Shown here: positions 28,012 to 37,421 of the stretch, one piece after another
Layout of the letters: each line of letters begins with the position of its first letter
How positions within the stretch are numbered: position 1 is the stretch's first letter
Source of the DNA: an uncultured Myxococcales bacterium
GTDB taxonomy: Bacteria > Myxococcota_A > UBA9042 > CAIXZC01
Assembly: GCA_903895725.1 (NCBI GenBank)
Contig: CAITUV010000065.1
Location: forward strand, 1 to 64,000
DNA length: 64,000 nucleotides
Direction of reading: 5' to 3'
The notes under the pieces: generated by a model
Seen by the model: the letters and a program-made list of their open reading frames with translations, nothing else
Databases searched by the model: none
Told to the model about the DNA's origin: nothing
Program-made: the position numbers and the translations under genes

Positions 28012-28984
28012 ACGAACCTCCCTCCTTGTTCACGATCACCCATGTGCTGCCCGGCGTTCGGGTTCGAATGAACCAGCTTACCGGCAGCCAATCCTTGCCC
28101 TTAATCTTGATCATGATCCGTTTGCCGTCGGTGTACACCCCGATCGTGCCGCTGTCATCGGTGCGGAGGATCGTGATGTCACGGTCCCGAAGCCGCTTCA
28201 GCACCACGTCGTGCGGATGTCCGAATGAGTTCTTCACCCCGGCGGAAACCACGGCGTAGAGCGGGAAGACGGCCTCGAGGAATTCCTCGGACGTGGCCGT
28301 CCTGCTCCCATGATGGCCGATCTTCAGGAACTCGCTGCGCAGGACCATCTTGGACTGGAGGATCTCCTTTTCGGACTTTTCCTCGGCATCCCCGGTCAGG
28401 AGGAAGTCGACGTCCCCATACGTGAGCCGCAGCACCAGGGAGAAGTTGTTCAAGTCGTCGTCGAACGGCTCCCAGCCTTTCTTGGGAGGATGCAGGGCGA
28501 CTGCCGCCACCCCCTCGTCCAGCTCGATCGTGTCTCCCCGTCTCACCTCGTGCACTTCGGTCTTGGTCTGCTCCAGCAGCGCGGCCACCTTCTTGTTCGT
28601 GGCGGACGTGTGGAAGTAGCCGGGGTAGTAGAACCGGGCCACCGGAAACTCCTTCAGGATGTACAGGAGGGACCCCATGTGGTCCATGTGGCTGTGGGTG
28701 ATGAATACGCCGTCCAGCTTCTCGACCTTCAGGTAACGGAGGTACGGGATGATCTTCTTGCGGGCGGAGCGGGGGCCGGCGTCGATCAGGTAGTGCTTGC
28801 CGCCCGGGGTTCGGACGTACATCGAATCCCCCTGGCCCACGTCGAGGAAGTGCACCTCCAGCAATGGTCCCGACAGGTTGTTCGCCGTGATGTTTCGGCG
28901 GGATTCTTCCTGGGGCTGGCCGGCAAGAACGGGGAGCTGGATCGCGAGAAGGAGAATCAGGATTGGGATGGTCTTGAACTTCAT
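28004..28984 (-). CDS. Secreted ComEC-type metallo-beta-lactamase-fold hydrolase (stand-alone)
   Basis: signal peptide; HFLDVGQGDSMYVRTPGGKHYLIDAG, HSHMDHMG, LLTGDAEEKSEKEIL, LKIGHHGSRTATSEEF, SFGHPHDVVLKRL. Confidence 0.9.
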   Translation of the reverse strand: MKFKTIPILILLLAIQLPVLAGQPQEESRRNITANNLSGPLLEVHFLDVGQGDSMYVRTPGGKHYLIDAGPRSARKKIIPYLRYLKVEKLDGVFITHSHMDHMGSLLYILKEFPVARFYYPGYFHTSATNKKVAALLEQTKTEVHEVRRGDTIELDEGVAAVALHPPKKGWEPFDDDLNNFSLVLRLTYGDVDFLLTGDAEEKSEKEILQSKMVLRSEFLKIGHHGSRTATSEEFLEAVFPLYAVVSAGVKNSFGHPHDVVLKRLRDRDITILRTDDSGTIGVYTDGKRIMIKIKGKDWLPVSWFIRTRTPGSTWVIVNKEGGSYA

Positions 28985-29003
28985 GTCACGCCTCCTGCCG
29001 GCG

Positions 29004-29831
29004 CTAAGTATGCTCTTTCAGTGCGAGCATTTCCAGGACTTCTCGATCGGTTTCGGATAATGCGAGGAATTCAACGCCGATCCCGGGGAAGCTGCCTGGC
29101 GCACGCTCCCGGATCCAGGACACGACGCCGTCCGCCCGAACCGACAGCCCGTTGGGCAGCCGCAGGACGATGCTGACCAGGGCCCCTAGCTCGAACTGCT
29201 CGTTGGTGGCAATGAAGACGCCGCCGACGCTGACGTTCTCCGCATTCCCGAGAAGCAGCCGATTGGGGCCTTCCAGCCGGGCTTCCAGAGACAGATCGCC
29301 TCGCCGGTGCCGGCGCCGTTCACCGCCATCCAGGGACAGAACCTCGACGAGCGGCTCGAAGGGGAGCGTCTCCTCGAATCCCTCCGGGGGACGGCTGACC
29401 ATGGCCTGGCGCTGGACGATCACCGCCCGGGCGCGGCTGCTGACGACTTCGACGGCATCGAGCCGCTTGCGGACGCTGTCGCGCGCATCGGCGGCGACGG
29501 CCCCGAGCACTTCCGCTGCCTCCACCGCGTGCCCCGTTGCCTGCACCATGGCACTCTTGAGCGGGTTCATGATCTCCATGATACGGGCGACCAGCGCGTC
29601 GAAGCGGTCTTCCCGCGCAAGGTCGCTCTCGAAGCGTTCCAGATCCTCGAACAGCTGGGCCTCTGCCAGCAGGTCGCGGGCCCGATCGGCTGCCAGGGAC
29701 AGCTCGTCAAGGGAGCCCTCCACGGACTGGAACGCCGTCTCCTGGCCGTGAATGCCGTCCAGTGCGGACCTCAGACGCTCGAGCAGCGTCTCCAGATCGG
29801 CCAGCGGTCCAGCCAGAAAGCTTTCGCTCAT
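29004..29831 (-). CDS. PilZ-domain protein (TIGR02266-like)
   Basis: RRHRRGDLSLEARLEGPNRLLLGNAENVSVGGVFIATNEQFELGALVSIVLRLPNGLSVRADGVVSWIRE; start ATG 29831 forms an ATGA overlap with the upstream TPR gene. Confidence 0.8.
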   Translation of the reverse strand: MSESFLAGPLADLETLLERLRSALDGIHGQETAFQSVEGSLDELSLAADRARDLLAEAQLFEDLERFESDLAREDRFDALVARIMEIMNPLKSAMVQATGHAVEAAEVLGAVAADARDSVRKRLDAVEVVSSRARAVIVQRQAMVSRPPEGFEETLPFEPLVEVLSLDGGERRRHRRGDLSLEARLEGPNRLLLGNAENVSVGGVFIATNEQFELGALVSIVLRLPNGLSVRADGVVSWIRERAPGSFPGIGVEFLALSETDREVLEMLALKEHT

Positions 29832-31153
29832 GGGGTCCTCTTGCGAGTGAGGCGGTTGTAGGTCTCCTGGAGGATCGCCATGGCTTCGTCCTTGAGTCCC
29901 GAAGCCAGGAAGAACTGGAGCTCCTCCCGGTCCTCGGCGGAGAGGGGGACGCCGGCCTTGCCGAGCTGGTCCGGGGTCAGGGGCTTGCGGGCATCCAGTG
30001 CCCGCTTGAGCGCAAGGATGTCCACGGCCGGCTGGCTGGGCTCCCGCTCCTCCTCCAGAGACATGAGCTCCTTGAGGGCGTTGGGGTCGATGGTCTCGAC
30101 GATCGTGGCATCCTCGACCCACTCCTCGGCGAAGGAGGGAGGCTCGTACACCGTGTCCGACAGGTCCGGGATCGGCGGCGGTTCCGGAGCGGACTTGAAC
30201 CCGGCCGGCATGTCCCATTCCAGGACGACCTCTCCCGAGGGGGGTACCTCGGCCTGATCTTCCATTCCGAGGGCGCGTCGCGCATGCGCATCCTTAGGGT
30301 CGAGCCCGATGACGCGGACCAGGGCCGCCTGTTCTTCCCGGGCCTGCCCCCGCTGCCGGTAGAGGGCCGCCATGCTCTTGAGCGCCACGATGGACTTGCC
30401 CGGCTGCCCCAGCATTTCGAATGCCGTGGCTGCCTGCTCCAGCAGGCGGACGTCCATCGGGTCCTTGTTGAGCGCAATGAGCAGATGCTGGAGCGCTCTC
30501 AGGTAGTCACCGGTTTCGACAAGGAACTCCACGACGGCCTTTCTCGCCTCGAAGTCGTCCGGGCTGTGATGCAGGTAGCGCAGAGCGACCTTGCCCCAGT
30601 CCGGAGTCCTTCCGGCCTTCTCCAGAACGGCAAGAACCCGGCGGTACTCGACGGCAGCCTCGTCGATCAGCTCGTGGCGGGAGAATGCTTCGGCCAGCCG
30701 GAGCCGGTCCATCACGTTGGCCGGGTCGAGCTCGAGCATGCTGCGCACCACGTGCAGGCTGTCCACGATCTTGCCCTGGCGGATGAGCGCACGGATCTGC
30801 GACTTGAACTGGCGAATGGCATCCGGGGCCATCCCGAGCTGGAAATACAGGGCGGCCAGCGTCCCGTGCAGCTCCGTGAGCTTCGGGTCCACCTCCACCA
30901 TCTTCTTGTAGACCGCCACGCTCTTGAGAAGGAAGCCGTGCTCCCGGTAGTAGTCACCCACATATCTCAGGACGGAAAGAGCCTCCTCCGTCCGGCCTGC
31001 CTGGTAGAGCAGCTCCGAGAGCCGAAGCCGGGTCCGGATGTCGTTGGGGTCTTCCGCAATGGCATCCTTGTAAAGGACGATCGCTTTCTTGAACTTCTTG
31101 TCCCGGGCGAGCGCATCCGCCTTCTGCAACAGCTTCTGTTTCTTCACGGCCAT
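29828..31153 (-). CDS. TPR-repeat protein
   Basis: KAIVLYKDAIAEDPNDIRTRLRLSELLYQAGRTEEALSVL and further TPR-like units. Confidence 0.8.
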   Translation of the reverse strand: MAVKKQKLLQKADALARDKKFKKAIVLYKDAIAEDPNDIRTRLRLSELLYQAGRTEEALSVLRYVGDYYREHGFLLKSVAVYKKMVEVDPKLTELHGTLAALYFQLGMAPDAIRQFKSQIRALIRQGKIVDSLHVVRSMLELDPANVMDRLRLAEAFSRHELIDEAAVEYRRVLAVLEKAGRTPDWGKVALRYLHHSPDDFEARKAVVEFLVETGDYLRALQHLLIALNKDPMDVRLLEQAATAFEMLGQPGKSIVALKSMAALYRQRGQAREEQAALVRVIGLDPKDAHARRALGMEDQAEVPPSGEVVLEWDMPAGFKSAPEPPPIPDLSDTVYEPPSFAEEWVEDATIVETIDPNALKELMSLEEEREPSQPAVDILALKRALDARKPLTPDQLGKAGVPLSAEDREELQFFLASGLKDEAMAILQETYNRLTRKRTP

Positions 31154-31267
31154 GTTGCGTTTCTAGCTCCCTTGAGAACCGGCGTCCATCCTGCTTCGCC
31201 CATCGGGCTCCGAAGGACAGGTCGACCATCGTCCAGGACGGATGACCGACGGTCGACACGATCGTGT

Positions 31268-31732
31268 TCAGGTACCTCCGCCCGCCTGCCCGATACCGCC
31301 CTGGCGAAGCAGCCCCACGAGCCCGCCGAGCGCCAGCAGGTATCCGCGGCCTCCAAACCCCTCGATGCGACCGGTCACCCCCCGAGCCACCACCGAGACC
31401 GCCCGAAAGGGCTCCCGGCGGGCCGGGTTGGTCAGGTGGACCTCCACCGTGGGCACCCCCGAGGCCAGCAGCGCATCCAGCAGGGCGATCGAGTAATGGG
31501 TCAGCCCCCCCGGATTGAGGAGAAGGCCGTCGAATCGCCCCCGGGCGGCCTGCACTCGATCGATCAGCTCCCCCTCGTGATTCGACTGGAAGCACTCGAG
31601 CTCTACGCCCAGACGCTCCGCCTCCCGTCCGAGCTCCGCCAGGATCCCGTCCAGGGTGGCCGAACCGTAGATCTCCGGTTCCCGCTGGCCCAGCAGATTG
31701 AGATTCGGACCGTTGAGGACCAGGACCCGCAT
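31268..31732 (-). CDS. aroQ: Type II 3-dehydroquinate dehydratase
   Basis: MRVLVLNGPNLNLLGQREPEIYGSATL, ECFQSNHEGELIDRVQAA, LLLNPGGLTHYSIALLDAL, PTVEVHLTNPARREPFR. Confidence 0.95.
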   Translation of the reverse strand: MRVLVLNGPNLNLLGQREPEIYGSATLDGILAELGREAERLGVELECFQSNHEGELIDRVQAARGRFDGLLLNPGGLTHYSIALLDALLASGVPTVEVHLTNPARREPFRAVSVVARGVTGRIEGFGGRGYLLALGGLVGLLRQGGIGQAGGGT

Positions 31733-31972
31733 CCCCCACCTCGTGCTGGCATTCTAGCAGCGCCCGGCGACGACTTCCACAAAAACCATGTGCCGTCCGA
31801 CCTCCTTCCTGCGGGGATGCGGGACTCACCCACCGTGCCGGGAATAGAGGCGCAAGAAATGGGTTGCAATCCGGGGCATCGAGGATTATCCTGTCGCCCC
31901 AAACCGGGTGCGGCCCGGTGAATCGAAGGGCGAATTCGAGTCGTGAAACCCATAACGGAAGGAGAGACGAGG

Positions 31973-33781
31973 ATGAAGGTAAAGTTCCTGGTTCTGGCAG
32001 TGCTCGGCATGTTCGCCTTCGGGTGTCAGCCCAAGGAGCAGCCGAAGGAAGAGCCCAAGCAGGCTCAGGGGGAAGTGGACAAGGCAAAGGCCGAGGCCGA
32101 GAAGGTCAAGGCCGAGGCCGAGAAGCTGAAGGCAGAAGCCGAGAAGGCCAAGGCCGAGGCAGAGGCCGCCAAGGCGAAGGCCGAGGCCGAGGCTGCCAAG
32201 GCCGCCCAGCCCAAGCCCGAGGAAGTGAAGAAGGAAGAAGTGGCTGCCCCCGCCGAAGTCGTCGGCGAGCCCAACCCGACCGGCAAGAAGGTCGAGCTCG
32301 TGTTCCACGTCATGTCCCAGTGCCCGTTCGGCACCCAGGTCATGAATGGCATCAGCCCCGTCCTCCGCAAGATGGGCGCCTGGATCGACTTCCGCCTGGA
32401 GTTCATCGGCAACGTCGACGGCGACAACCTGACCTCCATGCACGGCGACGCCGAAGTCAAGGGCGACATCGTCGAGCTCTGCCTCCAGAAGCACCTGTAC
32501 GAAAACTACAAGTACTTCGACGTCCTCGACTGCATGAACAAGGACGCGCGGGCGATCCCGGGCAACTGGGAGCAGTGCGCCAAGGACGCCAAGATCGCGG
32601 ATGACAAGTTCGCCCTGGTCAAGGCCTGCTACGAAGGCCAGGAAGGCAAGGACCTCACCAAGGCTTCGTTCCAGAAGTCGGAGCAGGTCGGCGCCCGTGG
32701 CAGCCCCACTATGTTCCTCGGCGGCAAGCCCTACCGGGGCGGCCGTGGCGAAAACGACTACATGCGCGGCCTGTGCCAGGAAATGGCCCAGGACGCCAAG
32801 GCCAAGGCCTGCGCGGACATCCCCCCGCCGGTCGAGTTCGAGGCCATCGTGCTCGGCGACAAGCGCTGCACCGACCGCACCTGCGACACCAGCCGCCTCG
32901 TCATGTCGTTCCAGAGCATGTTCCCCGGCATGAAGCTCAAGACGCTCGACTGGGAACAGGAAGAGGCCAAGAAGCTGTTTGACGAAGAAGGCATCACCTT
33001 CCTGCCCGTCATCCTCTTTGGGCCGGAAATCGCCAAGGCCGACGGTTACGACCGCCTGGGCCGCTTCCTCACCGATTCCAAGTCCGCCAAGTACAAGGTG
33101 TTCGCCGGCCGCGCCTCCCACGACCCGAAGTCTGAGATCTGCGACAACAAGGTCGACGATACCGGCGACGGCGTCATCGACTGCGACGACGCGACCTGCA
33201 AGCAGAAGATGGTCTGCCGCGAGGAAGTGGCGGGCAAGCTCGAGCTGTTCGTCATGTCCCAGTGCCCGTTTGGCGTCAAGGGCCTCAACGCCATGGAGCA
33301 GGTCCTGGCCACCTTCGGCGCGGACCTCAAGTTCGAAGTGCACTACATTGGCGACATCCAGGACGGCAAGCCCACCTCGATGCACGGCCAGGGCGAAGTG
33401 GACGAGAACATCCGCGAGCTTTGCGCCATCAAGAAGTTCCCCGAGGCCTACATGAAGTACATCCTCTGCCGCAACAAGGACATCCGGTCCGAGAACTGGC
33501 AGGCCTGCGCCACCGCCGAGACCGGCGTGGACGCCAAGGTCATCGAGGAGTGCTTCAAGGGCGAAGGCACCCAGCTCCTGATCGACGACTACGCCGTCGC
33601 CAAGGGCCTTGGGATCGGCGCCAGCCCGACCTGGATCGCCAACGGGCGTTACCAGTTCTCCGGCATCGACTCCAAGACCATCGGCCAGAACATCTGCCAG
33701 CACAACTCGGCCCTGGCCGGCTGTGCCAAGCTCGATACCCTGGCTGGTGACACCGGCGCCCCCGCCGGCTCCTGCAACTAA
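31973..33781 (+). CDS. Lipoprotein with coiled coil and multiple thioredoxin-fold domains (two GILT-like halves)
   Basis: lipobox LGMFAFGC; (KAEAEK)n coiled coil; two MSQCPFG...SMHG...LC...C...GSPTxF/GASPTW segments; a central segment with RCTDRTC. Confidence 0.7.
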   Translation: MKVKFLVLAVLGMFAFGCQPKEQPKEEPKQAQGEVDKAKAEAEKVKAEAEKLKAEAEKAKAEAEAAKAKAEAEAAKAAQPKPEEVKKEEVAAPAEVVGEPNPTGKKVELVFHVMSQCPFGTQVMNGISPVLRKMGAWIDFRLEFIGNVDGDNLTSMHGDAEVKGDIVELCLQKHLYENYKYFDVLDCMNKDARAIPGNWEQCAKDAKIADDKFALVKACYEGQEGKDLTKASFQKSEQVGARGSPTMFLGGKPYRGGRGENDYMRGLCQEMAQDAKAKACADIPPPVEFEAIVLGDKRCTDRTCDTSRLVMSFQSMFPGMKLKTLDWEQEEAKKLFDEEGITFLPVILFGPEIAKADGYDRLGRFLTDSKSAKYKVFAGRASHDPKSEICDNKVDDTGDGVIDCDDATCKQKMVCREEVAGKLELFVMSQCPFGVKGLNAMEQVLATFGADLKFEVHYIGDIQDGKPTSMHGQGEVDENIRELCAIKKFPEAYMKYILCRNKDIRSENWQACATAETGVDAKVIEECFKGEGTQLLIDDYAVAKGLGIGASPTWIANGRYQFSGIDSKTIGQNICQHNSALAGCAKLDTLAGDTGAPAGSCN

Positions 33782-33946
33782 GACCACTGCCTCATTGATC
33801 GGCGATCTTCTGCGATAGCCCCTCCCGCGTGGTCGGGGCTGTGTGCTGCAGGCACGGACAAGCCTGTAGTGGTTGCCGCGTCTCAAACGGTTGACTCCCC
33901 AGCTGAACCTGTGTAGCTTCGTGCCCCGGCAGCCGGTTTGGAGTCC

Positions 33947-34969
33947 ATGATGAACGGCACGTCGATTGACCTGGTACCCATCCGCAGACGGCCGGCAATC
34001 CTTCCCGGCCTGTGGGCAGCCTGCATTCTCCTGGCAGCCGGCAGCGTGGCCGTCGCCGGCCCCAAGGAACCTCCCCAGCCCAAGGACCCGGCCCGCGTCG
34101 GTGTCATCATCACCCTCGGTTTCGGTCACGACGAGGAGGCACGCGTCCCCAGCCGCATGGTCCAGCGGGTCGGCGCGGCGGTCCAGACCTGGCGCGAGGG
34201 GCGCTCCAAGTACCTGCTGTTCTGCGGCGGCTACACCTCCGGTCACGTCGCCGAAGCCGAGGAAATGAAAATCCTCGCCATGGCCATGGGGGTTCCGGAG
34301 CGGGCCATTCTCATGGAGAACGGCTCCATCAGCACCGTCCAGAATGCCCGCAATGCCGAGCGGATCGTCCAGAAACGGCGCTTCCGCTCCGCTCTGCTCG
34401 TGACCCACCGCAACCACATGACCCGCGCTTACAAAGAATTCAAGAAGGTCAAGGGATTGCGCTCGGTCCACCGCTATCCCGCGGATGACTGGGTCCTCGA
34501 GCCGCTGGCGGACAACCTGGACCAGGAGCTTCCCCCGGCAGCGGAGATCCAGGCCGTGGTCGTCCACGGCCGCTCCCGGGAAGTGGACTTCCTCGGCGAC
34601 ACGGTCACGCTGGACAAGACGCAGGCCTCGTTGGCACGAACCATGGCGCTCCTGTACCAGAGGGGGCTGACTTCCATGCCCTACTACGTGTGGCATCCTG
34701 CCATTTCCGCAGGTCACGTGACGCGCGCCGAGATCATCGGGATCGCAGCATCAGCGTTCGGCCTGCCGTCCAAGGTCATCGAGCTCGGCCCCGCCCGCCG
34801 CTTCGCACCGGGCAAGCTCGGCCTGTTCGAGACCTGCAAGGCCCGGGGATGGACCCGGGTGCTCGCCGTCCTCCCGCGGGAACGGGAGGAGGAAGTCGAG
34901 CTGATGGAGCAGCAGTACCTGGAAAACGGCATCGTGGCCACCGTGATTCTTTCGGCCCCGCTGCCCTAG
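33947..34969 (+). CDS. DUF218/YdcF-family (SanA/ElyC-like) protein
   Basis: VGVIITLGFG..., YLLFCGGYTSGHVAEAEEMKILAMAMGVPERAILMENGSISTVQNARNAERI. Confidence 0.75.
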   Translation: MMNGTSIDLVPIRRRPAILPGLWAACILLAAGSVAVAGPKEPPQPKDPARVGVIITLGFGHDEEARVPSRMVQRVGAAVQTWREGRSKYLLFCGGYTSGHVAEAEEMKILAMAMGVPERAILMENGSISTVQNARNAERIVQKRRFRSALLVTHRNHMTRAYKEFKKVKGLRSVHRYPADDWVLEPLADNLDQELPPAAEIQAVVVHGRSREVDFLGDTVTLDKTQASLARTMALLYQRGLTSMPYYVWHPAISAGHVTRAEIIGIAASAFGLPSKVIELGPARRFAPGKLGLFETCKARGWTRVLAVLPREREEEVELMEQQYLENGIVATVILSAPLP

Positions 34970-34979
34970 GAGTGTTCGC

Positions 34980-36191
34980 ATGAACGTCGCCCGTGTCCGC
35001 CTGGCCGTTCTCCTGCCGTCGATGTTGATCTGCGCACTTCTCGCTCTCCCCCGGTCCGGTGCAGCGGAGTGCACCTACACCGTGGCATCCCAGGACCTGA
35101 CCTGGGTCGAGGAGGAGAGCGGTATCTGGTACGCCGAGTACTCCCACAAGGGCAAGGGGAAGGAGATCCTCCCCGTCCACGTGCACCTGCTCAAGGTGGA
35201 GCTGGCCGACACCGGGCTCACCCTCCGCTCGCTTCGGCCCCTCGGCCGGAGCCAGCGCCTCGAGCAGATCGTCGACTTCTTCCGGAAGGGGGGGGTGGAC
35301 GTGCGCGCCGCCATCAACGGGGACTACTTCAGCTTCATCGAGTCGGAGAAGGACCCGCTCGGCCTCCATGTCTCCGGTGGCCAGCTCCTCTGGTTCCCGG
35401 CCAACACCACCTCCTTCGTCGTTGACGAGACCAACCGGGTCACCATCGACAAGATGTCCATCCAGGCAACCGTCACCGGCTCCGGCTTCTCCGTCCCCAT
35501 CTCCGGGGCCAACCGCAAGGCCGAGCGAGACGAGGTCGTGCTTTACTCCGGGTTCTACCGGGACGATACCATCCCCCAGCAGGGGTGCGACGGCTACCGC
35601 CTGTCCCGCGACAAGCTCGAGCCCATGGTCAACGGTACCGTCAAGGCCGTGGTCAAGGATCGCTTCCGCGTGCTCAATGCTGCCCGCATGGAACCCATGG
35701 AGCTCCTGCTGGTCGTCTGCGGCGCCTCTCGAAAGAAGGTCTCCGGCCTCGAGCCCGGAAGCGACGTCACTATCTCGTCGAGCCTGACCGGCTTCAAGCC
35801 GGTCGTCGTGGAGGCCATCTCGGGTGGCCCCCGCATCCTGCGGGACGGCAAGGTGGTCAGCGAGGCCGGCCAGGAGGGCTTCTCCATGGCACTGCGGTTC
35901 TACATCCCGCAGCGTCACCCTCGCAGCGCCGTCGGAGTCTCCAAGGACGGCAAGACCGTATTCATGCTCGTTGCCGAGGGGCGCCTCAAGCGCTCCGCCG
36001 GACTCTCCGCCGCCGACGCGGCCTGCATCCTCGCCGGTGTCGGTGCGTCCGATGCCATGCTCTTCGATGGCGGCGGCTCCGTCGCACTGATGGGACCCAA
36101 GGGGTTCTACAACGTCCCCCATCACAAGCGGAACCGGACCGCCCGGGATCTCGCCAATACGCTTGCGGTCATTCGGCGAAAGAAAAAGTAG
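34980..36191 (+). CDS. Phosphodiester glycosidase (NAGPA)-domain secreted protein
   Basis: VRAAINGDYFSF..., HPRSAVGVSKDGKTVFMLVAEGR, DAMLFDGGGSVALMGP. Confidence 0.8.
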   Translation: MNVARVRLAVLLPSMLICALLALPRSGAAECTYTVASQDLTWVEEESGIWYAEYSHKGKGKEILPVHVHLLKVELADTGLTLRSLRPLGRSQRLEQIVDFFRKGGVDVRAAINGDYFSFIESEKDPLGLHVSGGQLLWFPANTTSFVVDETNRVTIDKMSIQATVTGSGFSVPISGANRKAERDEVVLYSGFYRDDTIPQQGCDGYRLSRDKLEPMVNGTVKAVVKDRFRVLNAARMEPMELLLVVCGASRKKVSGLEPGSDVTISSSLTGFKPVVVEAISGGPRILRDGKVVSEAGQEGFSMALRFYIPQRHPRSAVGVSKDGKTVFMLVAEGRLKRSAGLSAADAACILAGVGASDAMLFDGGGSVALMGPKGFYNVPHHKRNRTARDLANTLAVIRRKKK

Positions 36192-36247
36192 TGGAAATCT
36201 ATCCACCTTTGGGACATAATTTCGTTCCTGGCACCTGAGGTGTCAAG

Positions 36248-36718
36248 TTGGGACGAACCAGGGCTGAACACAATCTGAACCCCGAGATCCTGGCCCGACG
36301 TCTGTCTGCGCTGGCCTCGGCCGTGTGGGCGTGGGGGCGGCAGCTTCACCGGTACACCCTCGTGGGCGGCCTCGTCTTCCTCATCGACCTCCTGTCGTAC
36401 TGGCTCCTGATGTCGGTGACCGGATCCTGGTTCCTGTATGCCCATTTCGTGTCCCGGACCATCGGCGGAGTGTCCTGTTTCGTCCTCAACCGATACGTCA
36501 CCTTCCGCTGCTCGGGCATCTCCGGCCTGTGGGGGGACCTGGTCCGCTTCGGGCTCCTCTATGCCGTGTCTTTCGTGCTCTCTTCCGGGCTCGTCTACGC
36601 CTATGTGGCGTTGGCCCACTTGAGCCCCATCGCGGGCAAGGTGGTTGCCGAGTGCACGGTCTTCCTCTTCAACTACACCGTCATGAAGTACTGGGTGCTT
36701 CGGCCGACCTCATCGTGA
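36248..36718 (+). CDS. GtrA-family membrane protein
   Basis: LHRYTLVGGLVFLIDLLSYWLLM ... NRYVTFR ... FNYTVMKYWVLR. Confidence 0.85.
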   Translation: MGRTRAEHNLNPEILARRLSALASAVWAWGRQLHRYTLVGGLVFLIDLLSYWLLMSVTGSWFLYAHFVSRTIGGVSCFVLNRYVTFRCSGISGLWGDLVRFGLLYAVSFVLSSGLVYAYVALAHLSPIAGKVVAECTVFLFNYTVMKYWVLRPTSS

Positions 36719-36729
36719 GGCGAGTGGCA

Positions 36730-37419
36730 ATGTCCGTCTGCATCGTGATTCCGGCTTTCAACGAGGCAAGGAGCATCGAGAAGGTTGTTACCGCCTCCCT
36801 CCGGTCCGGCATGGACGTGCTGGTGGTGGACGACGGGTCCGCGGATCGCACGGCCGAGCTCGCTTCGGCAGCGGGGGCCATCGTCGAGCGGCACGCCAGA
36901 AACCAGGGCAAAGGAGTGGCCATCCGCACTGCGGCCACCTGGGTCCTCGGCCATGGCTACGATGCCGCCGTCTTCCTCGATGCCGACGGCCAGCACCTTC
37001 CGGAGGAGCTTCCCCGCTTTCGGGAGTGCTTTGAGCAGACCGGTGCGGACCTCATCGTCGGGACGCGCATGGCCGACAATGCCTCCATGCCCCTGGTGCG
37101 CAAGGTGGCCAATCGGACCAGCTCCCTGATGGTTTCCCTGGTGGCCGGGACCCGCGTGACCGACAGTCAGTCCGGTTACCGCCTCTTCTCCCGCCGCATG
37201 CTCGAGCGGCTCGCCTCCGGAGGCGGGGCGGGCTTCGACTTCGAATCTGAGATGATCATCGATGCAGTCCGAGACGGACTGAAGTACTGCGAGGTCCCCA
37301 TCTCCTGCATCTACGGGGAGGAGAAGAGCCATTACCGCCCCCTCCGGGATGCCGCACAGTTTCTCTCCCTCATGGTCCGCAAGAGCCTCGAACGGCTTCT
37401 ACCCCCGGCCCGACGGTGA
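36730..37419 (+). CDS. Family 2 glycosyltransferase (DPM1-like)
   Basis: CIVIPAFNEARSIEKVV, DVLVVDDGSADRTAELA, AVFLDADGQHLPEELP, DSQSGYRLFSR. Confidence 0.9.
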   Translation: MSVCIVIPAFNEARSIEKVVTASLRSGMDVLVVDDGSADRTAELASAAGAIVERHARNQGKGVAIRTAATWVLGHGYDAAVFLDADGQHLPEELPRFRECFEQTGADLIVGTRMADNASMPLVRKVANRTSSLMVSLVAGTRVTDSQSGYRLFSRRMLERLASGGGAGFDFESEMIIDAVRDGLKYCEVPISCIYGEEKSHYRPLRDAAQFLSLMVRKSLERLLPPARR

Positions 37420-37421
37420 TC

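Noticed and set aside
31219-31260. Inverted repeat GTCGACC...GGTCGAC between aroQ and the TPR gene as a regulatory site
   Set aside because: Only 7 bp of perfect stem with a long loop and no T-tract; too weak to call.
33818-33841. AGCCCC...GGGGCT hairpin after the GILT-like gene as a terminator
   Set aside because: Six-bp stem, 12-nt loop and no U-tract; insufficient support.
31886-34717. 943-aa minus-strand ORF
   Set aside because: Antisense to the GILT-like lipoprotein and DUF218 genes; composition is a mirror of GC-rich coding sequence; no recognisable domain or start context.
34776-36206. 476-aa minus-strand ORF
   Set aside because: Antisense to the NAGPA-domain gene; shadow ORF.
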